Below, piece by piece: positions 34,219-42,922 of a DNA stretch of 64,000 bases. Source of the DNA: Pseudomonas chlororaphis (GTDB lineage: Bacteria; Pseudomonadota; Gammaproteobacteria; Pseudomonadales; Pseudomonadaceae); contig NZ_MOAL01000002.1 of the NCBI RefSeq assembly GCF_003731765.1, positions 1-64,000 on the forward strand. Reading direction: 5' to 3'. Below the pieces are notes generated by a model. The model saw nothing but the letters and a program-made list of their open reading frames with translations. It was not told the origin of the DNA and did no database searches. The stretch's first letter is position 1; every line of letters starts with the position of its first letter. The position numbers and the translations under genes were made by a program.

Positions 34219-35046
34219 ATGAGCGACTACCTCAAGCTCAATCAAGCCAACTGGGACGAGCGCGCGCCGTTGCACGCGGCGTCCAAGGAATACGCGTTCC
34301 AGCGCTATATCGATGACCCCCATCACCTGTCCTGCGTGGTGCGTTTTGACTTGCCCCCGCTGGGGGATATCCGTGGGCTGCGGGCATTGCATCTGCAATG
34401 CCATATCGGCACCGACACCCTGTCCCTGGCCCGCCTGGGCGCGCAGATGAGCGGGCTGGATTTCTCCGCAGCATCCCTGGTCGAGGCGCGGCACCTGGCC
34501 GAGCGCTGCGGCACGTCGATCGACTATGTCGAATCCGATGTCTATGCCGCCGCCGAGGCCTTGCCGGCCGGTAGTTTCGACCTGGTCTACACCGGCATCG
34601 GCGCCCTGTGCTGGCTGCCCAGCATCGACCGCTGGGCGTACAACGTCAGCACCCTGCTCAAGCCCGGCGGCCGGCTGTTCCTGCGCGACGGCCATCCCAT
34701 GATGATGAGCATCAATGAAGACCGTCACGACGCTTTGGTGGTGGACCGGCCCTACTTCGAACAGCCCCAGCCCATGAGCTGGAACGATGACAGCACCTAC
34801 GTCGAAACCTCGGTGCGACTCAAGGCGACCCAGAGCTATGAGTGGAACCACGGCCTGGGCGAAGTCATCAGTGCGCTGCTCAAGCACGGCCTGCAGATCA
34901 CCGGGCTGGTGGAGCACCAGAGCATTCCGTGGGAGGCGCTGCCTGGGCAGATGGTCTGCGACGAGCAGGAGGAATGGCACCTCAAGGACGCGCAGTGGCG
35001 CTTGCCCTTGAGCTACACGTTGCAGGCCTGCAAACCCAAGGGCTGA
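34219..35046 (+). CDS. Class I SAM-dependent methyltransferase
   Basis: The 275-residue protein has the Rossmann-fold methyltransferase order: motif I region LHLQCHIGTDTLSLARLG (near residue 57) in place of the usual LDLGCGTG, an acidic residue after strand 2 in GLDFSAASL, motif II/III FDLVYTGIGALCWLP, and strand 5 LLKPGGRLFLRDG. ATG 34219 follows AGGAAG. It lies between fpvF and mbtH, where P. aeruginosa has a thioesterase (PA2411). Its substrate is unknown; a role in pyoverdine tailoring is possible but not shown by the sequence. Confidence 0.85.
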   Translation: MSDYLKLNQANWDERAPLHAASKEYAFQRYIDDPHHLSCVVRFDLPPLGDIRGLRALHLQCHIGTDTLSLARLGAQMSGLDFSAASLVEARHLAERCGTSIDYVESDVYAAAEALPAGSFDLVYTGIGALCWLPSIDRWAYNVSTLLKPGGRLFLRDGHPMMMSINEDRHDALVVDRPYFEQPQPMSWNDDSTYVETSVRLKATQSYEWNHGLGEVISALLKHGLQITGLVEHQSIPWEALPGQMVCDEQEEWHLKDAQWRLPLSYTLQACKPKG

Positions 35047-35058
35047 AACCCCGGTGAC

Positions 35059-35097
35059 AAAAAAGCCCGCGGCACCTCAGGGTGCGGCGGGCTTTTT
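35059..35097. terminator. Strong bidirectional intrinsic terminator
   Basis: AAAAAGCCCGC-GGCACC and GGTGC-GGCGGGCTTTTT form a GC-rich stem flanked by an A-run and a T-run, between the methyltransferase gene (+) and mbtH (-). It can end transcription from both sides. Confidence 0.9.
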
Positions 35098-35112
35098 CAT
35101 GGGGTCGACGAC

Positions 35113-35337
35113 TCAGTTGGCGGCGGCCTGCTGGTCCATCTTCTGCCGCAGGCTCAGGGGCCGCATGTCGGTCCAGACTTCTTCGATGTAAGCCAGGCAT
35201 TCCTTTTTCAGGCCGCTCTTGCCCACGGTACGCCAGCCTTCCGGCACAGCCTTGTAATCCGGCCAGATCGAATACTGCTCCTCGTGGTTGACCACTACCT
35301 GAAAGAGGATGTCCTCGCGGTCAAATACTGAAGTCAT
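35113..35337 (-). CDS. mbtH: MbtH-like protein of pyoverdine NRPS
   Basis: The 74-residue protein is a complete MbtH-family member with the conserved N-x-E-x-Q-x-S-x-W-P motif ([10 protein letters not shown]) near residue 17, the block VPEGWRTVG, and the C-terminal W-TDMRP. Such proteins bind NRPS adenylation domains and are needed for their folding or activity. A PvdS-type promoter lies 60-84 bases upstream, overlapping the end of pvdH, so it can be transcribed independently. It corresponds to PA2412 in P. aeruginosa. Confidence 0.95.
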   Translation of the reverse strand: MTSVFDREDILFQVVVNHEEQYSIWPDYKAVPEGWRTVGKSGLKKECLAYIEEVWTDMRPLSLRQKMDQQAAAN

Positions 35338-35397
35338 TGCTTGTCTCCATCGCTATAGGATTGCCTGCGCCCACGGCACAGCGCTTGTGTAGAAGGA

Positions 35398-35421
35398 ACG
35401 GATCAGCCCGGCAAAAATTTA
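35398..35421 (-). promoter_or_regulatory. PvdS iron-starvation promoter for mbtH
   Basis: On the minus strand TAAAT (35421-35417), exactly 16 bases, then CGT (35400-35398) fits the PvdS consensus TAAAT-N16-CGT. It starts inside the last bases of pvdH and points to mbtH, leaving about 50 bases of leader. Confidence 0.8.
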
Positions 35422-36831
35422 CAAGCTGGCCACGGCGGCGGCCACGGCCTTGCTGAAGATCTCCGCCACCTGATCGATTTCGGCGGCGCTGATCACCAGC
35501 GGCGGCAGGAAGCGCACCACGCTGCCGTGGCGCCCGCCCAGTTCAAGGATCAAGCCGCGCTTGAGGCACTCACGCTGCACCAAAGGCGCCAGCTTGCTGA
35601 AATACGGCGGATGGCCCTGGGCATCCAGGGCACCGCTCGGGTCCACCAGCTCGACGCCGAGCATCAGCCCGCGCCCCCGGATATCCCCCAACTGCGGGTA
35701 ATCGCGTTGCAGGATCAGCAAGTGCTCGCGCAGGCGGTCACCCATGGCGGCCGCGTGCTCGGGCAGGCGCTGTTCCTTGAGGTAGCGCATCACCGCAGAA
35801 CCAGTGGCCATGGCCATCTGATTGCCGCGGAAGGTGCCGGCGTGGGCGCCGGGCAGCCAGGTGTCGAGCCAGTCGCGGTAGACCATCACCGCCATCGGCA
35901 GGCTGCCACCAATGGCCTTGGACATCACCACCACATCGGGAATGATCCCCGCGTGCTCGAAGGCGAACATCTTGCCAGTGCGGCCGAAACCACTCTGGAT
36001 CTCGTCGAGAATCAAGGCCACCCCGGCCTCCTCGGTAATCCGCCGCAGCCCGCGCAGCCAGTCCAGGTCCGCCGGGATCACCCCGCCTTCGCCCTGCACC
36101 GCCTCGACGATCACCGCCGCTGGCAACTGCACGCCGGCTTCCGGGTCCTTGAGCAGGTTTTCCAAGTAATGCAGGTTGACCTTGACCCCTTCCGCGCCGC
36201 CGAGCCCGAAGGGGCAGCGGTAGTCGTACGGGTACGGCAGGAACTGCACCCCATTGCTCAGCAAACCGGCGATCGGCCGCTTGGCCCCCAGGTTGCCCAT
36301 CAGGCTCAGGGCACCCTGGCTCATGCCGTGGTAGCCGCCCTGGAATGACAACACCGTGCTGCGGCCAGTGGCGGTGCGCACCAGCTTCAGCGCGGCTTCC
36401 ACGGCGTCGGTGCCGGTGGGGCCGCAGAACTGGATCTTGGCCTCGGCCGCCAGCTCAGCGGGCAACAGGCCGAACAGGTCCTGGACGAACTGGTCCTTGA
36501 CCGGGGTGGTCAGGTCCAGGGTCAGCAGCGGTAGCTCGTCGGCCAGCACTTGCTGGATCGCCGCGATCACCACCGGGTGGTTATGCCCCAGGGCCAGGGT
36601 GCCGGCACCGGCCAGGCAGTCGATAAAACGTCGGCCTTCAACGTCTTCGACGTGAATCCCGCGCGCCCGTTTGAGGGCCAGGGGAATGCGCCGCGGGTAG
36701 CTGCGGGCATTGGACTCCTGGCGGTTCTGGCGGGCCAGCAGAGGCGACTCGGTGAACTGATACAGGGTTTCCGCCGGTGCGGGGCTAAGGCCCACGACCG
36801 GGTCTTGGATAAGGCTGGTAACGGCTGACAT
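35419..36831 (-). CDS. pvdH: L-2,4-diaminobutyrate:2-oxoglutarate aminotransferase PvdH
   Basis: A 470-residue class III aminotransferase. Features visible: substrate block [17 protein letters not shown] phosphate region [15 protein letters not shown] near residue 140, Walker-like acid pair [14 protein letters not shown], and PLP lysine in VVMSKAIGG near residue 307. PvdH makes diaminobutyrate from aspartate-beta-semialdehyde, the Dab precursor used by PvdL. ATG 36831 was chosen; the longer reading to 36966 covers the PvdS promoter. The family assignment is strong. Confidence 0.95.
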   Translation of the reverse strand: MSAVTSLIQDPVVGLSPAPAETLYQFTESPLLARQNRQESNARSYPRRIPLALKRARGIHVEDVEGRRFIDCLAGAGTLALGHNHPVVIAAIQQVLADELPLLTLDLTTPVKDQFVQDLFGLLPAELAAEAKIQFCGPTGTDAVEAALKLVRTATGRSTVLSFQGGYHGMSQGALSLMGNLGAKRPIAGLLSNGVQFLPYPYDYRCPFGLGGAEGVKVNLHYLENLLKDPEAGVQLPAAVIVEAVQGEGGVIPADLDWLRGLRRITEEAGVALILDEIQSGFGRTGKMFAFEHAGIIPDVVVMSKAIGGSLPMAVMVYRDWLDTWLPGAHAGTFRGNQMAMATGSAVMRYLKEQRLPEHAAAMGDRLREHLLILQRDYPQLGDIRGRGLMLGVELVDPSGALDAQGHPPYFSKLAPLVQRECLKRGLILELGGRHGSVVRFLPPLVISAAEIDQVAEIFSKAVAAAVASL

Positions 36832-36926
36832 CTCGCGAACCCTCACGCTGCAATTGAGCAAAACGGCCACCGGCCGGATGCGCAGCCGAAGCAGGGTGCG
36901 CACTGACAGGTTTTCCTGTTCTGGAA

Positions 36927-36950
36927 ACGCATTAGCGCAGTCAGGATTTA
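36927..36950 (-). promoter_or_regulatory. PvdS iron-starvation promoter for pvdH
   Basis: TAAAT (36950-36946), 16 bases, CGT (36929-36927) on the minus strand, about 96 bases before the pvdH start codon. It matches the PvdS consensus exactly in both core elements and in spacing. Confidence 0.85.
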
Positions 36951-37095
36951 CACCCTCAGGTCGCAAAGTTGCACAAAGGTCAATCAGGCAGCGTCCCCCC
37001 TGCCGGTAACAGCGCCCTTTGCAGGCGCCCGGTTGGCCGGCGATGGCGGTCCTGGGGGCCTTATCGCTGGCAAGGGGGATTTGAGTGCGTGGGGC

Positions 37096-38418
37096 TTAGG
37101 CGCGGTGGGCTGGCAGCGTCAGTTCAACACGCAGGCCATCGGGGCGGCTGTCGAAATGCAGGTCGCAATCGCAGCGCTGGACGATGGCCTGGACAATCGC
37201 CAAGCCGAGGCCGCAGCCGCTGCTCTGGCTGTCCCGCCAGAAGCGCTGGGTCAGGTGCTGCAAGTCTTCCGGGGGAATCCCCGCGCCATGGTCACGCACC
37301 TGGAACCGCAGGCGACCGGCGATGATCTCCAGGTTCAACTCCACCGGGCAGTCCTCCGGCGTGTGCCGCAGGGCGTTGTCCAGCAGGTTGCGCAAGGCGG
37401 CAATGGCCAGGGTCGAGGGCATGTCCACTGACGCGTCGCCCGCCTTCTCCCCCAGGTGCAACTTAACCCGCTGGCGCGCGCCTGCGGCAGCATCCTGGAT
37501 CGCCAGGCGCGCCACTTGCTCGGCGCTGCACTGCACACCGTCATCAAAGGACAGGCTGCCTTCCACTCGGGCCAGCAGCAGCAATTGCTCCAGGGTCCGG
37601 TGCATGCGGTCGGCGCCCTCTTCGGCGCGGGCCAGGGATTGGTCCCGGGCCGCGCCTTCGGTCATGCGCGCCACCTGCAAGTGGGTCTTGATTGCCGTCA
37701 GCGGGCTGCGCAGTTCATGGGCCGCATCGCCGGTCAGGCGGCGTTCACGCTCGATGGTCTTGCCGATGCGCTGGAACAATTGGTTCTGGGTTTCCAGCAG
37801 CGGCCGCAGTTCACTGGGCAACGGATGAATCTGCAACGGCTCCAGGGAGTCGGCGTTGCGCCGCATCAGCGCGTCACGCATGCGGTTGAGCGGCATCAGG
37901 CTTTGCCCGATGCCCAGCCACAACAGCCACAGGCAACCAAGCAAGGCCACGCCAACCGGCACCGAGGCCGCCAGCAACACCGACAGGTTCAAGGCCTCGC
38001 GCTCCACTTGGCGATCGGCCGTGGTGATGCGCAAATCGCCCCGGGCCAGGGTGAAAGTGCGCCAGGGCGCGCCGTCGATTATCTGATCGTGGAAGCCCAT
38101 CTTCTCGGCTTCGAGTTTTTCGTCCGGCGTGCTGTGGCTGCGGGCGAGAATTTCGCCGCGCAGAGAGCTGACCTGGCAGGCCATGCCCCCGGGGATATTC
38201 AACTGCTCGGAGCTGAAGTGCGTGCCCTCGCCCTTGCTCGGCAGCGCCGGCAACTGCTCCAGCAAGCCGGCGACCATGCGCGCCGACGCCACCAGGCGCT
38301 GGTCGAGGGAGAACATCATCTGGTTGCGCAGATCGCTGAGCATCCAGGCCGCCGCCAAGGCCCAGATCAGGATGAACGCAGCGCCCAGCGTCAGGCTCAG
38401 GCGCAAACGCAAACTCAT
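37096..38418 (-). CDS. Two-component sensor histidine kinase (PmrB/QseC type, PA2480-like)
   Basis: The 440-residue inner-membrane kinase has a TM helix near residues 8-28, a periplasmic domain of about 120 residues, a second TM (VLLAASVPVGVALLGCLWLLWL), a HAMP-like linker, the phospho-acceptor H-box DAAHELRSPLTAIKTHLQ near residue 240, and N (LRNLLDNALRH), G1 (DHGAGIPPEDL) and G2 (GCGLGLAIV) boxes. It is cotranscribed with the response regulator at 38422-39099 (stop-start gap of three bases). In P. aeruginosa the same pair (PA2479-PA2480) lies beside dsbD2/dsbG, so it probably senses a redox or envelope signal. ATG 38418 is preferred over GTG 38421. Confidence 0.9.
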   Translation of the reverse strand: MSLRLRLSLTLGAAFILIWALAAAWMLSDLRNQMMFSLDQRLVASARMVAGLLEQLPALPSKGEGTHFSSEQLNIPGGMACQVSSLRGEILARSHSTPDEKLEAEKMGFHDQIIDGAPWRTFTLARGDLRITTADRQVEREALNLSVLLAASVPVGVALLGCLWLLWLGIGQSLMPLNRMRDALMRRNADSLEPLQIHPLPSELRPLLETQNQLFQRIGKTIERERRLTGDAAHELRSPLTAIKTHLQVARMTEGAARDQSLARAEEGADRMHRTLEQLLLLARVEGSLSFDDGVQCSAEQVARLAIQDAAAGARQRVKLHLGEKAGDASVDMPSTLAIAALRNLLDNALRHTPEDCPVELNLEIIAGRLRFQVRDHGAGIPPEDLQHLTQRFWRDSQSSGCGLGLAIVQAIVQRCDCDLHFDSRPDGLRVELTLPAHRA

Positions 38419-38421
38419 CAC

Positions 38422-39099
38422 TTACGCATCCTCCCCGCCCTCGGCCGGCCCCAGGCGATAGCCCAGGCCGCGCACGGTTTCGACGATGCCGTTGCCGAGT
38501 TTGCGGCGCAGGTGGTGGATATGCACGTTGAGGGCATTGCTTTCCAATTCGTCATTGAAGCCATAGACGCTGTCCTTGAGCTGCTCGCTGGACAACACCC
38601 GGCCGCGGTTGTGCAACAGTGCCTGGAGCAGCGCCTGCTCGCGGCGCGACAAGTCCACCGGCTGGCCGCCGAGCTGGGTTTCCCGAGTGCTCGGGTCGTA
38701 GGTCAGGCGGCCGTGTTCGATCAGGTTGACGCTGCGCCCGGCGACCCGGCGCAACAGAGTGTGCAGGCGCGCCGCCAGTTCGCGCAGGTCAAACGGCTTG
38801 AGCAGGTAATCGTCGGCCCCGGCTTGCAAACCGTCGACCCGGTCGGTCACCGAATCCCGGGCGGTGAGGATCAGCACCGGGATTTCCAGGCCGTGCTGGC
38901 GTTGCTGCTTGAGCAACTTGAGGCCGTCTTCATCGGGCAGGCCCAGGTCCAGCACCATGACATCGAACTCGGCCACGGCTAGCATGGCGCGGGCCGCCGA
39001 CGCACTGGCGACATGTTCCACCGTCAGGCCCTGGGCGGTGAGACCGGCGACAATGCCACTGGCGATCAGCTCATCATCTTCACAGACAAGTACGTGCAT
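38422..39099 (-). CDS. OmpR-family response regulator (PmrA-like, PA2479-like)
   Basis: A 225-residue regulator with a receiver domain (acidic pair CEDDEL; phospho-acceptor Asp in VMVLDLGLPDEDG; Lys in LLKPFDLREL) and an OmpR/PhoB winged helix with recognition segment SNALNVHIHHLRRKLG. ATG 39099 was chosen; any longer reading runs into dsbD promoter sequence. It is divergent from dsbD, with PmrA-like direct repeats in the spacer, so it likely controls both itself and the dsb operon. Confidence 0.9.
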   Translation of the reverse strand: MHVLVCEDDELIASGIVAGLTAQGLTVEHVASASAARAMLAVAEFDVMVLDLGLPDEDGLKLLKQQRQHGLEIPVLILTARDSVTDRVDGLQAGADDYLLKPFDLRELAARLHTLLRRVAGRSVNLIEHGRLTYDPSTRETQLGGQPVDLSRREQALLQALLHNRGRVLSSEQLKDSVYGFNDELESNALNVHIHHLRRKLGNGIVETVRGLGYRLGPAEGGEDA

Positions 39100-39188
39100 G
39101 GTGAGACCCGTAGAAAAGCGTTGATTAAGACGGCGGCGGATTAAGCGGACATTATGCCCGCGCCGCCAAGGGAACAAGGCGTGGCGGT

Positions 39189-39206
39189 TTAATCGTCGGT
39201 TAATCG
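39189..39206. promoter_or_regulatory. PmrA-like response-regulator box in the regulator/dsbD spacer
   Basis: Two TTAATCG copies at 39189-39195 and 39200-39206, 11 bases apart, read as TTTAAT-N5-GTTAAT, close to the PmrA/BasR box YTTAAK-N5-YTTAAK. The 11-base repeat is one helical turn, as OmpR-family dimers require. The site lies 47 bases before the dsbD start. Confidence 0.6.
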
Positions 39207-39252
39207 CCGACCGCCATTGTGCTGCACACTTACCGCGTATTAAGGCTGGGTC

Positions 39253-40989
39253 ATGGCGCGTTTGTTTATTGTTCTGTTCATGTTGTTGTCGAGCCTGGCT
39301 CAGGCGGGGGCCAACCCGTTCGAGGTCAAGGCTGAATTCCTGCCCGTGGGCAAAGCCTTTGTCTTCACCTCCCAGCGACTGGACTCGGGGGAAACCCAGC
39401 TCTATTGGCAAATCGCCGACGGTTACTACCTCTACCAGAAGCGCCTGAAATTCGATGGCCTGCCCGAGGCGCAAAAGCCCGCCCTGCCTGAAGGCGAGGC
39501 CCACAGCGACGAATACTTTGGCGACCAGCAGGTCTATCGCCAGGGCCTGGAGCTCAAGCTCCCGGCCAACGCCAGCGGCACCCTCAAACTGGGTTGGCAG
39601 GGCTGCGCCGACGCCGGCCTGTGTTACCCGCCGCAAACCCTGGAAGTCGACCTCGGCAGCAACCCGGCCACCAGCGCCGTACCAAGCGCTGCCCAGGCCA
39701 GTGACCAGGCCCTGGCCAGCGGCCTGCAACAGCGCAGCCTGGGCTGGAACCTATTGCTGTTCTTCGGCCTGGGCCTGTTGCTGGCTTTTGCTCCGTGTTC
39801 GTTGCCGATGCTGCCGATCCTCGCCGGCCTGGTGGTGGGCAGCGGCGCCGGCCCGCGACGCGGTTTGGCCCTGGCCGGCAGCTACGTGCTGTGCATGGCC
39901 CTGGTCTACGCGGCCATGGGGGTGCTGGCGGCCCTGCTCGGCGCCAACCTGCAAGCGGTGTTGCAACAGCCCTGGGTGCTGGGCAGCTTCGCCGGGCTGT
40001 TCGTGCTGCTGGCCCTGCCGATGTTCGGCGTCTTCGAGCTGCAATTGCCGGCGGCCCTGCGTGACCGCCTGGAAAACGCCAGCCGCCAGCGCCAGGGTGG
40101 CAGCCTGATTGGCGCGGGAGTGTTGGGCGCCCTGTCGGGCCTGCTGGTGGGCCCATGCATGACCGCGCCCCTGGCCGGCGCCCTGCTGTACATCGCACAA
40201 AGCGGCAATGCCCTGCACGGCGGGCTGATCCTGTTGGTCATGGGCCTGGGCATCGGCCTGCCGTTGCTGTTGCTGGTGACCGTGGGCAACCGCTTCCTGC
40301 CCAAACCCGGCCCCTGGATGAACCTGCTCAAGGGGCTGTTCGGCTTCCTGTTCCTGGGCACCGCCATCTACATGCTGCGCCCGGTGCTGGCGGACCCACT
40401 GTGGATCGGCCTGTGGGGTGCCCTGGCCCTGGTCCTGGCCTATGCCGCCTGGCAGCACCGGGCGACTGCGGGCCGCGCCATGCACCTGATCGGCGCCGGA
40501 GCCTGGCTGCTTGGCCTGTGGGGCAGCCTGCTGGTGGTGGGCGCCGCCGGTGGCAGCGACAACCTGTGGCAGCCGTTGAAGGTGTACAGCGGCCAGCGCC
40601 TCGAAGCCCCGGCGCTGCATGCCGACTTCACCACCCTCAAGGACCCCGTGGCCCTGCAACGGGCCCTGGACGACGCCCAGGCCCAGGGCCAGTGGGTGCT
40701 GCTGGACTACTACGCCGACTGGTGCGTGTCGTGCAAGGTCATGGAAAAAACCGTGTTCGCCCAACCCCAGGTCCGCGACGCGTTGCAAGGTGTGCGCCTG
40801 CTGCGCCTGGACGTGACCACGGACAACGCCGACAGCCGCGAGCTGCTCAACCGGTATAAAGTGCCGGGGCCGCCGAGCCTGCTGTGGATCGGCCCGGACG
40901 GCGCAGAACGACGCAGCCAGCGGATTACCGGCGAGGTAGGCGCAGCTGAGTTCCTCCAACACTGGACCCTGACCCGGGAAGCTCGTTGA
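39253..40989 (+). CDS. dsbD: Thiol:disulfide interchange protein DsbD (DsbD2-like)
   Basis: The 578-residue protein has the three DsbD parts: an N-terminal signal and alpha domain with Cys pair in GCADAGLCYPP (near residues 117-124), a membrane beta domain of about eight helices with the redox cysteines in FAPCSLPM and GPCMTAPLAG, and a C-terminal thioredoxin-like gamma domain with CVSC in YADWCVSCKVMEKTVF. It moves electrons from cytoplasmic thioredoxin to periplasmic reductants, here probably the TlpA-like and DsbG-like proteins downstream. The next gene overlaps it by one base. Confidence 0.95.
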   Translation: MARLFIVLFMLLSSLAQAGANPFEVKAEFLPVGKAFVFTSQRLDSGETQLYWQIADGYYLYQKRLKFDGLPEAQKPALPEGEAHSDEYFGDQQVYRQGLELKLPANASGTLKLGWQGCADAGLCYPPQTLEVDLGSNPATSAVPSAAQASDQALASGLQQRSLGWNLLLFFGLGLLLAFAPCSLPMLPILAGLVVGSGAGPRRGLALAGSYVLCMALVYAAMGVLAALLGANLQAVLQQPWVLGSFAGLFVLLALPMFGVFELQLPAALRDRLENASRQRQGGSLIGAGVLGALSGLLVGPCMTAPLAGALLYIAQSGNALHGGLILLVMGLGIGLPLLLLVTVGNRFLPKPGPWMNLLKGLFGFLFLGTAIYMLRPVLADPLWIGLWGALALVLAYAAWQHRATAGRAMHLIGAGAWLLGLWGSLLVVGAAGGSDNLWQPLKVYSGQRLEAPALHADFTTLKDPVALQRALDDAQAQGQWVLLDYYADWCVSCKVMEKTVFAQPQVRDALQGVRLLRLDVTTDNADSRELLNRYKVPGPPSLLWIGPDGAERRSQRITGEVGAAEFLQHWTLTREAR

Positions 40990-41852
40990 TGCTGACCTTT
41001 ACCATCGGCACCTTCGCCATTGCCCTCAACCACCTGCTGCTGATCAGTGCCCTGGCCCTGGCCACCCTGGTGGGCTGGCGTGTGGCCAAACGCGGCGGCG
41101 ATAACCCCGAGTCGGCGCTGTTCAGCCTGTTCCTGCTGGGCATGCTCGCCGCGCGCGTGAGTTTTGTGCTGGTGTACTGGAAGCATTACCGCGACGACCT
41201 GTGGCAGATCGTCGACCTGCGGGACGGCGGTTTTCTGGCCTGGCCCGGGGTCCTGTTCATGCTGGTCGCGGCGCTGGCCTGGAGCTGGCGTCGCTCGGCC
41301 CTGCGCCGGCCCCTGGCCGCCGGGGTGGTCAGCGGCCTGGCGTTCTGGCTGCTGGCCAGCCTGTCCCTGAACCTCTATGAACAAGGCTCGCGCCTGCCGG
41401 ACGTGGCCCTGCGCACCACCAATGGCGACACCGTGCAACTCACCGACTACCAGGGCGGGCCACTGGTGATCAACCTCTGGGCCACCTGGTGCCCACCATG
41501 CCGACGGGAAATGCCGGTGCTGGAAAAAGCCCAGCAGCAACGCCCGGACCTGACCTTCCTGTTCGTCAACCAGGCGGAAAGCATGCAGAGCGTCAGCACC
41601 TACCTGGCCACCCAGGACCTGAGCCTGAGCAACGTGCTGTTCGATGGCAGCGGTCGCCTGGGCAAAGCCGTGGGCTCCATGGCCCTGCCCACCACCCTGT
41701 TCTACAGTGCCGATGGCCGATTGCTGGGCAGCCACCTGGGCGAGTTGTCCGAAGCCAGCCTGGCCCGGGCCCTGGAAAGTTTCGGCCCGCTCAATCCCAA
41801 CGCGCCCGCCCCCACAAGGAAATCGCCATGCCTGTCATCCGCCACCTGCTGA
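40989..41852 (+). CDS. Membrane-anchored TlpA/ResA-like thioredoxin
   Basis: A 287-residue fusion of about three N-terminal membrane helices (LGT-like leader, residues 5-115) and a C-terminal periplasmic thioredoxin domain with active site CPPC in NLWATWCPPCRREMPVLE. TlpA-type proteins reduce periplasmic disulfides using DsbD. It overlaps dsbD by one base and dsbG by 25 bases. It corresponds to the middle gene of the P. aeruginosa PA2476-PA2478 set. Confidence 0.85.
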   Translation: MLTFTIGTFAIALNHLLLISALALATLVGWRVAKRGGDNPESALFSLFLLGMLAARVSFVLVYWKHYRDDLWQIVDLRDGGFLAWPGVLFMLVAALAWSWRRSALRRPLAAGVVSGLAFWLLASLSLNLYEQGSRLPDVALRTTNGDTVQLTDYQGGPLVINLWATWCPPCRREMPVLEKAQQQRPDLTFLFVNQAESMQSVSTYLATQDLSLSNVLFDGSGRLGKAVGSMALPTTLFYSADGRLLGSHLGELSEASLARALESFGPLNPNAPAPTRKSPCLSSATC

Positions 41853-42595
41853 GCCTGTCCCTGGGCGCCGCCCTGCTGCAGGTGCCCCTGGCTCAGGCCG
41901 AGGAACTGCCGGCGCCGATCCGCCAGATCGAAGCCAAAGGGGCCAAGATCATCGGCCGCTTCGACGCCCCGGCCGGTCTCAAGGGCTACGCCGCCCAGTA
42001 CCAGAACCGCGGCATGACCCTGTACCTGACCGCCGATGGCCAGCACGTGCTGCTGGGTAACTTGTACGACGCCAACGGCAAGGACCTGAGCGCCGAGCCG
42101 CTGCAGAAACTGGTCTACGCGCCGATGGCCAAGGAAGTCTGGGGCAAGATGGAAAACAGCAGCTGGATCGCCGACGGCAAAGACGATGCCCCGCGCATCG
42201 TCTACCTGTTCAGCGACCCCAACTGCCCGTACTGCAACATGTTCTGGGAACAGGCGCGGCCCTGGGTCAACGCCGGCAAGGTGCAGTTGCGACACATCAT
42301 GGTGGGCATCATCCGCGAAGACAGCCCGGGCAAATCCGCCGCCCTGCTCGCCGCCAAGGACCCAAAAAAGGCCCTGGCCGATCACGAAAAAGCCGGCAAG
42401 GCCAGTTCGCTGAAAGCCCTGGCCAAGATCCCCGCGGACGTCCAGGCCAAGCTCGACGCCAATCTGAAGCTGATGCAAGAGCTGGAGCTGTCGGCCACCC
42501 CGGCGATCTTCTACTTGGACAGCAAAGGTGAGCTGCAACAACAGCAAGGCGCCCCCTCGCCAGACAAATTGACGCAGATCCTCGGCCCGAGATAA
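41828..42595 (+). CDS. dsbG: Periplasmic disulfide isomerase/sulfenic-acid reductase DsbG
   Basis: The 255-residue protein has a Sec signal (ending AQAEE), an N-terminal dimerisation domain and a thioredoxin domain with CPYC in FSDPNCPYCNMFWEQA near residue 130, plus the cis-Pro segment SATPAIFY near residue 221. DsbG protects single cysteines from over-oxidation and is reduced by DsbD. AAGGA precedes ATG 41828, which lies inside the end of the upstream gene. It ends the dsb operon, facing the ParB-like paralogues convergently. Confidence 0.9.
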   Translation: MPVIRHLLSLSLGAALLQVPLAQAEELPAPIRQIEAKGAKIIGRFDAPAGLKGYAAQYQNRGMTLYLTADGQHVLLGNLYDANGKDLSAEPLQKLVYAPMAKEVWGKMENSSWIADGKDDAPRIVYLFSDPNCPYCNMFWEQARPWVNAGKVQLRHIMVGIIREDSPGKSAALLAAKDPKKALADHEKAGKASSLKALAKIPADVQAKLDANLKLMQELELSATPAIFYLDSKGELQQQQGAPSPDKLTQILGPR

Positions 42596-42620
42596 ACCGC
42601 GAAAAGTTGCTTGGCTTGAG

Positions 42621-42650
42621 GGCCCTATCGCTGGCAAGCCAGCTCCTACA
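42621..42650 (-). repeat. REP element
   Basis: Read on the minus strand this is TGTAGGAGCTGGCTTGCCAG followed by CGATAGGGCC, the consensus P. fluorescens REP. It lies just after dsbG, in the 327-base spacer between convergent dsbG and the ParB-like gene at 42923. Confidence 0.8.
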
Positions 42651-42768
42651 AGAGCAGAACGCCTTCAGCCCCGCGCACGCACGGCTGCCATAACGCAGAA
42701 ACAACGGGCAGAAAAACCCAGGACTGTTTATGACAACGGTGCGCCGACATGACCGGACTTGCACTTCC

Positions 42769-42792
42769 GAGCCATCGTTTGAGCGATGGCTC
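42769..42792. other. Perfect 9-bp stem-loop in the convergent spacer
   Basis: GAGCCATCG (42769-42777), loop TTTGAG, CGATGGCTC (42784-42792). It lies between convergent dsbG and the ParB-like gene. No T-run follows on either side, so termination would have to be weak or Rho-assisted. The rest of this 327-base spacer holds only the REP element and no gene I can support. Confidence 0.55.
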
Positions 42793-42922
42793 CAATACAC
42801 TCGCCCGACCTTGAGGCGCACTCAGGCGGTCCGCAGTTCCTCGAAAAAACGCTACAAAAGAAAGCGAACAAGCGCCGTTTCAGACAGCCTTAAACGCCGT
42901 GACAGAGGGCCAGACAGGCTCA

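Noticed and set aside
37028..37090. REP-like fragment ATCGCTGGCAAG before the sensor kinase gene
   Set aside because: Only a partial match, without the palindromic partner arm; not called as a REP.
42309..42821. 170-codon minus-strand frame over the end of dsbG and the spacer
   Set aside because: Overlaps dsbG almost fully on the other strand, crosses the REP element and has no recognisable domain.
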